Origin: Dillenia suffruticosa
Lineage: Eukaryota; Streptophyta; Magnoliopsida; Dilleniales; Dilleniaceae
Direction: 5' to 3'
Assembly: GCA_033439265.1 (NCBI GenBank)
Contig: JAVTVX010000011.1
Coordinates: forward strand, 12,917,090-12,981,089
DNA length: 64,000 nucleotides
Of this stretch, positions 1-10,799 are shown one piece after another. Under the pieces are notes generated by a model. The model was not told the origin of the DNA. It made no database searches and was given only the letters and a program-made list of their open reading frames with translations. Numbering within the stretch: the first letter of the stretch is position 1; each line of letters opens with the position of its first letter. Position numbers and translations under genes: made by a program.

Positions 1-1787
1 CTCTCACAACGTTTATAATATAATCATTACTTAGTTATCTTTTTGAATCTCGGGATCTCCAACTTAATAGGCCGTAAGCAATTATCTTTAATTGTTCCTA
101 AAAAGACAGTTTAGTAATATAAATTCTCCTCTCTTTTAATCTAATGATTATAAATTTAAATTTTTATATGATAAAAAAAAAACAAATATCTCTAACATGG
201 ATAAGTCAATATCGTGATATGGATATTTATGTCACAATTTTATGTCTTTTATTCTTTTCTTTTCTTTTTTTAAGGCGAGAGTTTTTGCTTTTTCAAAATT
301 TACCCATCATAATTATCTGCCTCCTCAGATACTAAATTTCAAATTCATCACCATAATAGAACCTCGTCAGGTTTCCTTGAATTCATTATTTGGCAACTAA
401 TAAGCCACAAAACGGGCTTGGTAGCAACTGAAATAAACATTCCTTTAGCGGCAACTAAGACACCGCCAAGGGACGCAGAGCACTGCTAAAACCTAAAATT
501 ACGTATTGGCCTAATAAAATTGTCCAAAATAATGACACTTCAATTACAATGAGGCAACACAACTACTAAAGAAATAGGAAGCACTTACGCCAATACGCTC
601 AAAAGTAACAACGCACGAGAGTGTGTGTCTCACACATAATCTCTCTCCCATACATGCATGCTGCGAAGGAGACACGCCAAAACATGTCACAAACTGACTC
701 TTCCCACTTCCCGCGTGAAAGGCTGCCTCGGGGCACCCAAACAGGACACTAATCAAACTTTTCTTTTAATATATGATTATTAATTAATATTCGTATTTAT
801 ATTTCAATCCGAATATTGTTAAATCTAATATAAAAAAATTCTTTAATATATGTTTTTCATTTTAAAATTTTGAATTAAAAACTTCAGAGATCCAGTCTGA
901 CTATTCACTAACACGACTGTTTATTGATGGTGCCAATCAACCATGCTAACACTAAAACTACACCTAAAACTTCATCTCCCATTCTTTTGCTTCTTATCCC
1001 CGGTACATGCTCCCAAATGCGGAATTCAGGTCCGTTGCTCAGTCTCATCCATGGAGAGTCCCGAACGTTGGCAATACTTGGCGGTGATAGAAGCTTCATG
1101 AATTGCGGTCACTGTCATTCTTCAACAACTGATCTAGGTGTCTGCATGGTATAGAACTTTCAGATCTTCTCTGCAATTGGTTGCTCATGGCGTTGATGAA
1201 GAGAAAAGGAAAGCTGCCGCATCCTATTTTGCGGCTGCTGATGCAGCAGAACATAGAAGAAATTTCTGGACAAGGCAAGAGAGATGAAGAGAGAAGGAGA
1301 GGTTTCTACAGAGAGAGAGGCGGTGCTGACGATGATCTCTAACAAGAGCCCCATCAATGTTTCTAGCAACCCTTTTGGAAGCGAGAAAAGTTTCATTACT
1401 TTTCCTTCCGTTTCGTCCTCTCATAAGTGAAAGGATATCGGATGATCAATTAACCATTGAGCGGATTAACTCTAAGAGGACAAATATTGTGGTGTTTTAA
1501 CAGCAGCACGCCAAACAAGAACTTGATGAGCAAAATCCGCGGGCAAAAAAGAAAAAGAAAAGAGAGCAAATGACTGCCATAGAGTGCAATGCATAGAGAC
1601 TTTACAAAGACGGCGCATGCCATGCAATGCCATTGGAATGTCGGGAGAGAAATAGAGTTAGCGCACGCTAAGCACCAAATCAAACCTCATCAAAACTAAA
1701 ATTGAATCAAACCACATTCATCATATCAAACTTTCAAACATTAAACACAGAGGTTCATCTATTAAACTTGTAAAGATAATGTAGAAT
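1..1787. other. Unassigned AT-rich DNA left of Copia-1
   Basis: No gene is recognisable. Several open frames of 60-80 codons exist on both strands, mainly between 540 and 1680, where base composition is less AT-rich, but none has a motif, splice context or family resemblance I can name. The last five bases (1783-1787, AGAAT) are the probable left target-site copy of the Copia-1 insertion. Confidence 0.6.
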
Positions 1788-2277
1788 TGTTGGTTTAAGA
1801 AGTGCCCACGTGGGGCATATAACCATTAAGTAAAAATTTGAATTTTTACTTGGGGGATAATAGATGGTCAAATCCCATTATCCCAATCACCCTAAACTCT
1901 CCTAGCTTCTCTCAAGGTTTTTACTCCAACACAACCTACGTGATGGTTATTATTATTCTTGATTGAGAGCAAGAATAAGGATTTTTTTAGAAAGAAAAAA
2001 AAAAGAGAGAAAAATACACTATTATTGAGGGTTTTGTAAAATTCCAAAAAGAGAATTTTTGGATTATCGGACTAGGGATTAAGACGTTGTGATTCTGCGG
2101 TGATAGTTCGTTATACGTGGCTATCATCCCGACTACGAGTGGTTCGTGTTCAGAGTTTGCGGATCCTGAGATTTTCTGTATCACCGATTGAGGTATACCG
2201 TGAATTTAAACTTTTACGATTCCGAAAAATTATTTATTATTGCTTCTGCTGCGTGATTGAGTCATAAAATTCTAACA
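1788..2277 (+). repeat. Copia-1 5' LTR
   Basis: This 490-bp LTR begins TGTTGG and ends TAACA. It shares long near-identical stretches with 19176-19646, for example the run starting ACGTGGGGCATATAACCATT. It is followed immediately by the primer binding site. The LTR should carry the element's promoter and polyadenylation signals, but none was pinpointed. Confidence 0.92.
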
Positions 2278-2290
2278 TTGGTATCAGAAC
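2278..2290 (+). other. Copia-1 primer binding site
   Basis: TTGGTATCAGAAC directly abuts the 5' LTR. It matches the usual plant site complementary to initiator tRNA-Met (TGGTATCAGAGC) with one mismatch near its end. It would prime minus-strand DNA synthesis. Confidence 0.9.
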
Positions 2291-3274
2291 ATGTTAGATA
2301 TATTTTTAAATGATTTTTCATAATTAAATTTGAGTATAAAAATATAGGGTATAAAATTTGGAGTTCGAATCACGGATGAGTTTCGTAAATCCATTTATAC
2401 CACTGTGTTACCCAACTCACGTAGAACATGAAAATAATTTTTTCGTAATTTTCTGAATACGATTAGGCCAAAAAATTTCGGTTGAAGCATTCGGCCGTGA
2501 ATAGTGACCGAACCCTTCAACCCCAGATTTGGCGAGTTTTAGGTCAAATTAGAGCATGAAAATGGTAGATCTGTGTTTGTCTCTGCTAGATTTACATTTT
2601 AATATATATATATATTGCATGTTGTTTATACCGGAATGTGAGGATTTCAGAAACGGGTCGAAAAACCCAGTTGTAGACAGATTCGGGTGAAGACGAAGCC
2701 CAACAGTGTGCACGCGCGCGGAGGCGCATTTGTGCCCTAGGACTTTGCGCGTGAGGTCCTGAGTCCAGACCGGGTCTGGACCAAACCGGTTAGACCCGAC
2801 CCGCGACTGGGATTCAGGTTCCGACTCGCGCCCGCGTTCGGATCCGACCCGATGAAGCGGGCTGCGTGTGTGCATGCGCGTGAGGCACGTGGGCTAACGC
2901 GCATAGGGCGCGTGTAGGCTCGTGCCTCACGCGTTGCGCGTCTTATACGCGCCCAGGCGCCTTCCCGGTGCGTGAGGGCGCGTGGAGAATCGCCGCTTGT
3001 GATGGTGGCGTGTGGACCCTCCCGATGGCGCGTAGATTTGCCTAAAATTGGATTTTTCTAATTTTTGTGACTGAATGTGGGTTTTTATGTACCGAATTTT
3101 AATCCGAATGGTGAAATATAATCCCGAATTGTGGTGTATGGTGTCCGTTGATTCATATGCTCGTCTTGGGATTTGTACTCGAGTCATTTTAGTTTTAATT
3201 GATTCGTAGGGTACATAAAATTATGAATTTAAGTATCAATTATCACTAATACTCTTTTTCTGTATAACAGAGAC
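2291..3274 (+). other. Copia-1 untranslated leader with a GC-rich patch
   Basis: About 1 kb of non-coding leader separates the primer binding site from gag. Positions about 2690-3020 are strikingly GC- and CpG-rich against the surrounding AT-rich sequence, with repeated GCGCGTG/GTGAGG-like words. No open reading frame with family resemblance was seen in it. Confidence 0.7.
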
Positions 3275-4117
3275 ATGGCTGCAATGAAAACTGTCGTTCT
3301 AGATCTCGTTAAGGGAGACAAGCTAAGCGGTGACAACTATGATATTTGGCACCGAAAAGATCAGTTTGTTTTCGAGGAACAAGAGTTCAGGGAAGTTCTT
3401 AAGAACAAGATGGTGGACCCCGGGGAGGGTACCACGGCACAAGCACGACGGGATCAGGAGGTGTATCGTGCTTGGAAAAAAAGGGATGGTCAAGCGAGAG
3501 TGATCCTTCTTAACAGCATGCTCGATGAGCTGATTCCGATTTACGAGCAGTATCCTACTGTACAGTCGATTTGGCATGCTCTGAGAGAGCAATATGGCGC
3601 CCTGTTAGCTCCTAAGTTGAGGATGCTAACCAATAAATTCATCACTTACAAGAAGATGTACGATCATACCATGAAACAATATTTAATGTACATGTCGAGT
3701 ATGATCGCATCTCTGAAGAATATGGGGGAGCCAATGTCTAATGAGTTTCAGGTATTGGGTGTAATCCAGTCCTTGCCTAACTCTTGTGATGTGGTTAAAA
3801 CCTATCTCACGCACACTGAGAGTATTCATACTTTCATAGACGTGAGTAGACCCTGTGAGCTCGAGGAGGAGCGTCAAGAGGTGACTAGGTCTTCTTTTGC
3901 TCATGCTAATATTGCGAAGTCGAGTAAGGGCTCTCGGGGTTTAAAGCGCAAGTGGTGCAAGCATGAGAAGAAGGTCAAGGGCCAAGGCAAGAAGAAGCAA
4001 CCTGCCAAGACCAACGACAAAGGACAAAAGCGCAAGAAGAAGGAGTTCGATAAGAGCAAAGTCCAATGCTATGTTTGTGGCAAGATTGGGCATTTCGCAC
4101 GCGAGTGTGGTGAGTAA
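3275..4117 (+). CDS. Copia-1 Gag (UBN2-type) with CCHC zinc knuckle
   Basis: This is an uninterrupted 280-codon reading frame. The N-terminal two thirds resemble the plant copia gag polypeptide (UBN2/gag family): an early G-D-N-Y-x-x-W motif at about residues 19-25, then a helical capsid-like region. A strongly basic Lys-rich linker at about residues 220-258 leads to a CCHC zinc knuckle (CYVCGKIGHFAREC) at the C-terminus, typical of nucleocapsid. Gag would coat the element's RNA in cytoplasmic particles. The ATG at 3275 is the first in a good frame after the leader. The frame ends in TAA at 4115-4117, and the protease continues in the same frame, so this stop either separates gag from pol or is a nonsense mutation in a single polyprotein. 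Confidence 0.88.
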   Translation: MAAMKTVVLDLVKGDKLSGDNYDIWHRKDQFVFEEQEFREVLKNKMVDPGEGTTAQARRDQEVYRAWKKRDGQARVILLNSMLDELIPIYEQYPTVQSIWHALREQYGALLAPKLRMLTNKFITYKKMYDHTMKQYLMYMSSMIASLKNMGEPMSNEFQVLGVIQSLPNSCDVVKTYLTHTESIHTFIDVSRPCELEEERQEVTRSSFAHANIAKSSKGSRGLKRKWCKHEKKVKGQGKKKQPAKTNDKGQKRKKKEFDKSKVQCYVCGKIGHFARECGE

Positions 4118-4567
4118 AAGGTATATCCTTCTTCTTTACATGGTTTGAGTTACGTGTCATCTAGTGTGATACTCACTAACTCTTCTCCTTTGTGGATTGT
4201 AGACTCAGGAGCCACAGACCATATAGTTCGGGATAGGAGTGCATACGTGGAGTTCCGTCGTTTAAGTCCCCAGGCGAGGAGGCTGTATATGGGGAATGGA
4301 GCATTTGTAGAAGTGAAAGGGATTGGCACTTGCAAACTATTGCTGTGAAGTGACCAAATCTTATATCTTCATGACGTTTTGTATGCTTCTAAGATTAGGC
4401 AGAATCTAGTATCTGTCCGATGTTTAGATTTGCTAGGATATTCTGTGCTGTAGGGAAATTTTAGAGTTTCCATTACTTATGACAGTTCTTTGATTTGTTC
4501 CGGTTTGGTCCATGAGAGACTTTATGTACTAGATATGATTTTATTTTATGAGATTTATTATTCTTCT
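4118..4567 (+). pseudogene. Copia-1 pol, 5' part: aspartic protease and start of the pre-integrase region
   Basis: This stretch continues the gag frame after TAA 4115-4117. It holds the retropepsin-like motif W-I-V-D-S-G-A-T-D-H at about 4192-4221, with the catalytic D-S-G, then a G-N-G-type segment typical of copia proteases. In-frame stops at 4346-4348 (TGA) and about 4450 (TAG) break it, but recognisable coding sequence in the same frame runs right up to the Gypsy insertion point at 4567. It resumes in that frame at 15335 after the duplicated CTTCT. The enzyme would have processed the polyprotein; it is now non-functional. Confidence 0.85.
4563..4567. repeat. Target-site duplication of the nested Gypsy element (left copy)
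   Basis: CTTCT at 4563-4567 is repeated exactly at 15330-15334, flanking the Gypsy LTR ends (TGTCACG and GTTACA). A 5-bp direct duplication is the signature of LTR-retrotransposon integration. Confidence 0.93.
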
Positions 4568-7235
4568 TGTCACGCCCCGACCCACTCCCGACGCAACGAG
4601 CCCGTCGCGGCACCCAGATGCACGGGCACCACGTCCCGCACATCAAAGCACCGTAAGGCTGTCAACATTCACATAATCCAAGTTTCCAAATCACAGAGAT
4701 TCCTAAATGATAAAAATAATACATGTATGCCTCAATGTAAATTAAAATGAGTGAGAGTTAACATTATACAGACCAGAAGAATTATAAATACAGTCATCCC
4801 AATTTAAATAAATACAATGGTCCTCCTAACTTCCTCAAGATGAAACAATAATCTCAATATATAGCGGAAGAGCGGGTAGTCATACCCCGGCCCAGTAGTC
4901 TCCAAATAATATCCAATACAACAATACACACAAATATCTCGGTCTGAGTCTACCCCTGTATGAGGGAAATGTGAGGGGTGAGTACCATAGAGAGGGGGGT
5001 CGGTACTCAGTAAGTCGGGGGGAATGACATGCTACAATTAATTTTTGGGTGAATTAGGAGTGCCAAAATTATGTCCCAATAAATCCATAGTATGCAAAAA
5101 AAAAATATTATGACATCTCAATAAATCATTCACAGCATACGTATCAAATCAAATATGCATCCAGTATGTATGTCCGTTCTATCGTATAGAGCCAGCCGAA
5201 AATATCCCGACAAGGGCCGACCATGGCCAAGGACGGGCAACGTTGGGGGTTTTCACAGTGCAAGTAATAAAATAAGGCTCTCTACCCCAACGTTGGCCAT
5301 AGACTACTCCAACTAGCCTGTATATATATATCGTACACGTATCAAGGATCAAACGTGTATGGAAACCCGCCGGTGCTAGACCTACCAAGGTCCTCCCCGG
5401 AGTGGTTCAACCGACGACTGTCCATACAATATGTATGACGATCTGGCGGATACCCCCTGCAAAGGCGTATCCGGACACAACAGGTACCTCTACCAAATGT
5501 CCTTCGTAGTTACGGAATGCCATAAGAAGCATATCATCATCATCATAGTATCCACAGGGGCATCCAGCCCAAATCACATATCTCAAGCCAAATCATCAAG
5601 CCTTATCATGTCAAAAGCATGTGCCAATATGCAATGAAAGTATAAAATCATGTGGATATATCAAAGTGTGGCACAATCATCAAGTATCAAAATCATGGAT
5701 GCATATCGATATAAATAAGTTGGGACACTCCATATATCACAAAATATTTTCATAAATCCAGAAGAATAGATCAATCATACCATTTTAAATCATGCTTTTG
5801 AAAACTTTTTAAAACACGGTATCAATTAAAAGTAGATGTCAAGTCCCACTCACTGTTAGGGGAGGATAACGCACTCCCCAATATTTCCACAAAGCGTAAA
5901 TCAAGTGTCCCCTCCGTTCAACTCAAATAACTCTTAGGGAGACAAACAGTCCGCAGATTTTTAACCTGCGCAGTCATGGAAAACAGACTATAACTTTGGC
6001 TATACCAATCCAAATCAGATGATTCTTATCTCATTTTAAAGCTAAGGGATAGCACTATAACTTTCATTTTACACACTTCCTCAGATTCAAATCACAGAAT
6101 TCCCGGTAAGCCTCATTTTGTTATAGCCATATTTAAGTTTCAGATTCTGTCCAGTTTTCGTACAGAAGCTATATCTTTCATCCTACTTATCAAAGTCTAA
6201 TGACATTTTAACATATTATAGCTAAGATGTCGATCTACAACTTTCGTGTTTTGCGTTTTATCTAAATATGTCTGGAAGGGGTTGAACAAAATTCATGAAC
6301 ATGACAGATACGTTTTAGTGAAACAAACAGTTTCTGTCAACACAGTTTTAAGGAAAATTGTATAACTTTCAATTTCCTCATGCGAAATGGCTGAAATCTT
6401 TATCTGCATATATCTATAACTTTCATGTTTTGTGGTTCTTCAAACTAAGACTGGAGAGGGGTCGTTTTTACTCACTACTGTCAAGGTTCGAAACAGGACG
6501 CTTCTATGTCGAGTTTCAGGAAAAGTGCCATAACTTTTGGCACAGGAATCCGAATTTGGTGATTCTTACCTCGTTGGAAAGATAAGACTTAGATCTACAA
6601 TTCATATAACTATCACATTTTCAAATTCTTGCTCTAAGGGGCCTTAAAACAGAGATGAATTACAGACAGAAATAAAATTTAAAGTAAGACAGGATAAAAT
6701 TTCTTACCTCACTTTCTTTGTCTTCCTCTCTTGCTTCTCTCCTTATTCTCACGAATTTGGGAAGAATGAACAAGCATTCTAAGGCCTTCTTCTTTTATTA
6801 TTGTGTTAATAAGTCACCACCATAGGATCAAATCTCTAATTAATCTAAATCATAGGATCATTTTGACTATTGCACGTGTTTTGATTGGTTCTTTTTTTTT
6901 GTGCATGTGTTCTCATTGGCCCACCTTGCCTTTCTCATCTCCATTTGGCCAACACTTGTCCTCCTCACTATAACACTTGTTCAATACAAAAATACACTTG
7001 TCACATTTCATTTAAGTTTTGTTAATTGCTAACAAGTCCTTTGACTTATAAAAATTCTAATTTGACCCCTAAAATTTTCATAATTACATACTAGGCCCAA
7101 AATCTTATATTAGGCCTAATTTAATTTATTTAATATGAAATTAAGGTTTTGAATCTCTTTGAGTTAAAATTGATCCAATTTGTATTTTACCTGAAATGGA
7201 ATTCACTATAGAATACACCGAGAGTCGGTGTTACA
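4568..7235 (-). repeat. Gypsy 3' LTR (left copy on + strand)
   Basis: A 2668-bp terminal repeat nearly identical over its length to 12559-15329, with only scattered substitutions. Compared with the right copy it lacks about 9 bp near 4590 and about 80-90 bp near 7190. It contains a run of similar segments around 5990-6600, each built on words like ATAACTTTC and followed by TTCAAAT or similar, which look like degenerate internal repeats. Confidence 0.95.
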
Positions 7236-7250
7236 TTTTTCTAACCCCCT
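7236..7250 (-). other. Gypsy polypurine tract
   Basis: On the minus strand this reads AGGGGGTTAGAAAAA directly against the 3' LTR, the expected position of the plus-strand primer. Confidence 0.75.
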
Positions 7251-7303
7251 AAAAACAAGTTTCGTCCCTGAAACTAAAAGAAAACCATATAGGGAAAGGA
7301 AAA

Positions 7304-8746
7304 TTACTCAGTAAATAGATGAGGGTACTGTCCCCTCATAATCTCCTCGGACTCCCAAGTCTCCTCCTCGACTTGGTCGTTACGCCACAAAATGCGTACT
7401 AACGGGACATCCTTGCTTCGCAGTCTACGGATCTGCTTGTCAAGGACTGCTACGGGCTGTACAGGTAAACTCAGGTCCTCCCGTAGCTCGACTGGTGGAG
7501 ATTCTAAAACATGAGAAGGGTCAGGCATATATCTCCTAAGCACCGAGACATGGAACACATCATGAATACGTGCCAACTCCTCTGGCAGGTCCAATCTGTA
7601 TGTCACACTTCCCATCCTCTCAAGAATACGGAAGGACCCAATATACCTGGGGCTCAGCTTGCCCCGCTGCCTGAAACGGATCACCCCTTTCCAGGGTGAG
7701 ATCCTCAAGAATACCATGTCTCCCTCTTGAAACTCCAGTAGTCGCCGCCTACGGTCTGCATACGCCCTCTGTCGATCCTGGGCGGCTCTCATCCTCTGTC
7801 GGATGATCTTGACCTTCTCCCTCGTCTCCTCAACAAGCTCCACACTGCTGAGGTGCCTCTCACCGACCTCGTCCCAACATAAAGGTGTGCGGCATCGCCT
7901 CCCATACAATGCCTCGTATAGAGGCATCCCGATACTTACCTGGTAGCTGTTATTATATGCAAACTCTACAAGTGGTAAATGCCTATCCCAACTACCATGA
8001 AAATCAATAACACAAGCCCGAAGCATATCCTCAAGTGTCTGAATCGTGCGCTCTGACTGGCAATATGTCTGAGGATGATAGGCTATGCTAAAGTTCAGTC
8101 TAATACCCAATGCCTCCTGCAAACTGGGCCAGAACCTAGACGTGAACCTGGGGTCCCTGTCTGAAACAATCGACACAGACACCCCGTGAAGTCGTACTAT
8201 GGTGTCCATATAGAGACGTGCCAGTACCTCCAAGGAGTAGTCACCATGGATGGGGATAAAGTGTGCAGATTTGGTGAGTCGATCGACAATCACCCAAATC
8301 GCATCATGCTGCGTGAAAGTCCTCGGTAACCCCATTACGAAATCCATAGTAATATGTTCCCACTTCCACTCAAGAATGGGAAGTGGCTGTAAAATACCTG
8401 TTGGTTTCTGGTGCTCAGCCTTCACTTGCTGGCACACCAAGCACCGTGCTACAAACTCTGCTATCTCCTGCTTCATGCCCGACCACCAATAACTACCTCT
8501 GATGGTGCGGTACATCTTTGTACTCCCAGAATGCATAGCATAAGCCGAAGAGTGTGCCTCCTCAAGAATAGCACGTCGAAGCTTAACATCAGCTGGAATA
8601 CACACTCTGTCTCTGAGAACCACGAGTCCATCAGTACGGACTCGAAAATCTCCGCCCTCTCCTCGGCGAATCCGATCGTGAATAGCCTGGAGCTCTACAT
8701 CTGTACCCTGAAGCTCTCTGATGTGGTCAAGTAGTGTAGGCCGCAC
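7304..8746 (-). pseudogene. Gypsy integrase with chromodomain-like C-terminus
   Basis: A 480-codon open frame, the 3' end of the Gypsy polyprotein. The zinc-binding HHCC region lies at about residues 68-110 (ending CLVCQQVK). The catalytic core follows, with D in MDFVMGLP, D in VSDRDPRF and E in the SERTIQTLEDML block, so the D-D-E triad is present. After it comes the GPF/GPY-like region (SPRYIGSFRILERMG) and a terminal W-R-N-x-x-V-E-E-x-T-W-E segment typical of chromovirus tails, which are thought to steer integration to heterochromatin. The frame begins with a non-ATG codon and is out of register with the RNase H frame upstream, so a frameshift separates them near 8750-8770. The integrase itself looks intact; the element as a whole is not. 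Confidence 0.9.
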
Positions 8747-8757
8747 TTCAAATCTGG

Positions 8758-9417
8758 CTAACAGTGTACCCTAGCCAAGCTGACTCCCAAAGCTCGGAGT
8801 CCTACCAAACAGGAGATGTAAGCTCTCTCTGCTACCTGAGAAGTGGTAGAAGAAGATGACTTTCGGCTCAAGGCATCTGCTACTACATTTGCCTTGCCTG
8901 GATGATAGTCAATAACCAAGTCGTAGTCCTTCAGCAGCTCTAACCATATTCTCTGTCTCAGGTTTAGCTCTCTCTGAGTAAATAAATACTTCAAACTCTT
9001 ATGGTCTGTGAAGACCCTGCAAGTAACTCCATATAAGTAATGTCGCCATATTCTCAGTGCGAAAACTATGGCTGCCAGCTCTAGATCGTGAGTAAGGTAG
9101 TTCACCTCATGCTTCTTCAACTGTCTCGAAGCATAGGCGATCACCCGTCCATCCTGCATCAATACGCAACCCAACCCCTGCCGGCTGGCATCACTATACA
9201 CAACATACTCCCTGTCGCTGGTAGGGAGAGCCAAGATAGGTGCCGACGTCAGTCGTTGTTTGAGCTCCTGAAAGCTCACCTCACAGCGGTCATCCCAACA
9301 GAACTTGACGTCTTTCCTCGTCAATCGGGAGAGTGGAGCAGCAATCTTCGAGAAACCCTCTATGAATCGTCTGTAATAACCAGCAAGTCCAAGAAAACTC
9401 CGGATCTCAGTAATGGT
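8758..9417 (-). pseudogene. Gypsy RNase H domain
   Basis: RNase H of the Ty3/gypsy type: the [15 protein letters not shown] motif with its catalytic Asp, E in [14 protein letters not shown], and the [11 protein letters not shown] and DALSRK motifs. It degrades the RNA strand of the RNA:DNA hybrid. Coding sequence upstream (9325-9417) links it to the RT but is cut by a TAG at 9418-9420. Downstream it runs out of frame and ends at a TAG at 8758-8760. Confidence 0.9.
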
Positions 9418-9918
9418 CTACGGCTGCTCCCACCTCAATATGTTCTCTACTTTCTGCGGATCAACAAAAATCCCCTCCGCAGAAACAATGTGGCCCAGAA
9501 ATCCAATCTTCCTTAGCCAAAATTCACACTTGGTGAATTTGGCATATAACTGCTGCTTACGGAGAGTCTGTAAGACCACCCTCAGGTGCTGTACATGCTC
9601 CTCATCACTCCGTAAGTATACCAAAATGTCATCAATAAAGACGATAACGAAACGATCTAAGTAGTTATAGAAAACCCGGTTCATCAAATCCATAAAAGCC
9701 GCTGGAGCATTAGTCAATCCAAACGGCATCACTAAAAACTCAAAGTGACCATAGTGAGTGCGGAATGCAGTCTTGGGCACGTCCTCGGCCCGAATCCGTA
9801 ACTGATGATAACCAGACCGCAAATCGATCTTCGAAAAGACCCGTGCACCCTGAAACTGGTCAAATAGGTCATCAATACGTGGCAGAGGATACCGGTTCTT
9901 GACGGTCACCTTATTCAA
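9418..9918 (-). pseudogene. Gypsy reverse transcriptase, main part
   Basis: RT palm and fingers: [14 protein letters not shown], the [10 protein letters not shown] block with the first catalytic Asp, the [10 protein letters not shown] block, and FIDDILVY, which is the YxDD active site with a tolerated Phe. It sits between two nonsense codons, TAG at 9919-9921 and TAG at 9418-9420, on the minus strand. The first replaces the Gln normally found in the D-Y-R-Q-L-N motif. Both catalytic Asp residues of the FIDD box remain, but the protein cannot be made whole. Confidence 0.93.
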
Positions 9919-10710
9919 CTACCGATAATCCATGCACAGTCGTAGGGTCCCATCCTTTTTCTTCACAAACAATACCGGAGCACCCCAAGGCGAAGTGCTC
10001 GGACGGATAAAGCCCTTGTCTAGTAATTCCTGCAACTGAACTTTGAGCTCTCTCAATTCAGCTGGCGCCATTCTATATAGCAGAATAGATATAGGGGCGG
10101 CTCCCGGAACTATGTCGATCTCAAAGTCAAACTCCCGAGCCGGTGGAAGGCCGGGTAGCTCCTCAGGGAAAACATCTGCAAACTCCTGTACTACAGGGAC
10201 ATCCTCATTCCTTGGTCCCTTCACATTAGTATCCACAACATGGGCCAAAGACACAGTGCAACCTTGGCGTATTAACCTCTTGGCATCCATCACCGAAATA
10301 ACACAGCGAGGCAATACTCTCCTCTCACCAGAAAATCTCAAAGTAAGCCCCTCTAATCTCCGAAACTCAAACTCCTTAGGAAAACAATCAACGGAGGCTC
10401 TGTGTCTGCTCAGCCAATCCATGCCAAGGATGGCATCAATATCGGTTAGGTCCAAAGGGATCAAATCTGCCTCAAGTATGGTATTGCCAATCATGATCTC
10501 TATCCCTCTATAGACTGAATCTCTCAAGAACTGTTCACCGAGAGGAGTGAAAACCAATATCTCCTCTCTAAGTGGCATCAAAGGCTTACCCATCAGGTGG
10601 GCAAAGGACGTTCTCACATACGAGTAGTTCGACCCGGTGTCGATCAGGATACGGGCGTCGACTCCATAAATCCTCATAGTTCCTAAATGTGGGGAAAGTA
10701 AATAGATCAC
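9919..10710 (-). pseudogene. Gypsy aspartic protease and N-terminal RT
   Basis: The protease carries the LIDTGS catalytic motif at about residues 22-27 and the ILGMDWL flap-end motif at about residues 94-100. It continues into the RT N-terminus, with the [10 protein letters not shown] block, the [21 protein letters not shown] block and the D-Y-R motif, where a nonsense TAG ends it. About 90 bp without a shared frame separate this from the gag frame ending at 10800. Confidence 0.9.
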
Positions 10711-10799
10711 TTTAAATAAACGTGGTAATAGATACTCATCATATATATCTCAAAAGTATATGTATCTCAAAAGTAGGTACAGCCAACATAGTCAAGCCA

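Noticed and set aside
5179-6585. Open frames in the left Gypsy LTR that recur in the right LTR (13149-14597)
   Set aside because: They are conserved only because the LTRs are copies of each other. They lack coding features.
10043-10513. + strand open frame of 156 codons inside the Gypsy element
   Set aside because: Antisense to the protease/RT coding sequence. It shows no motifs of its own.
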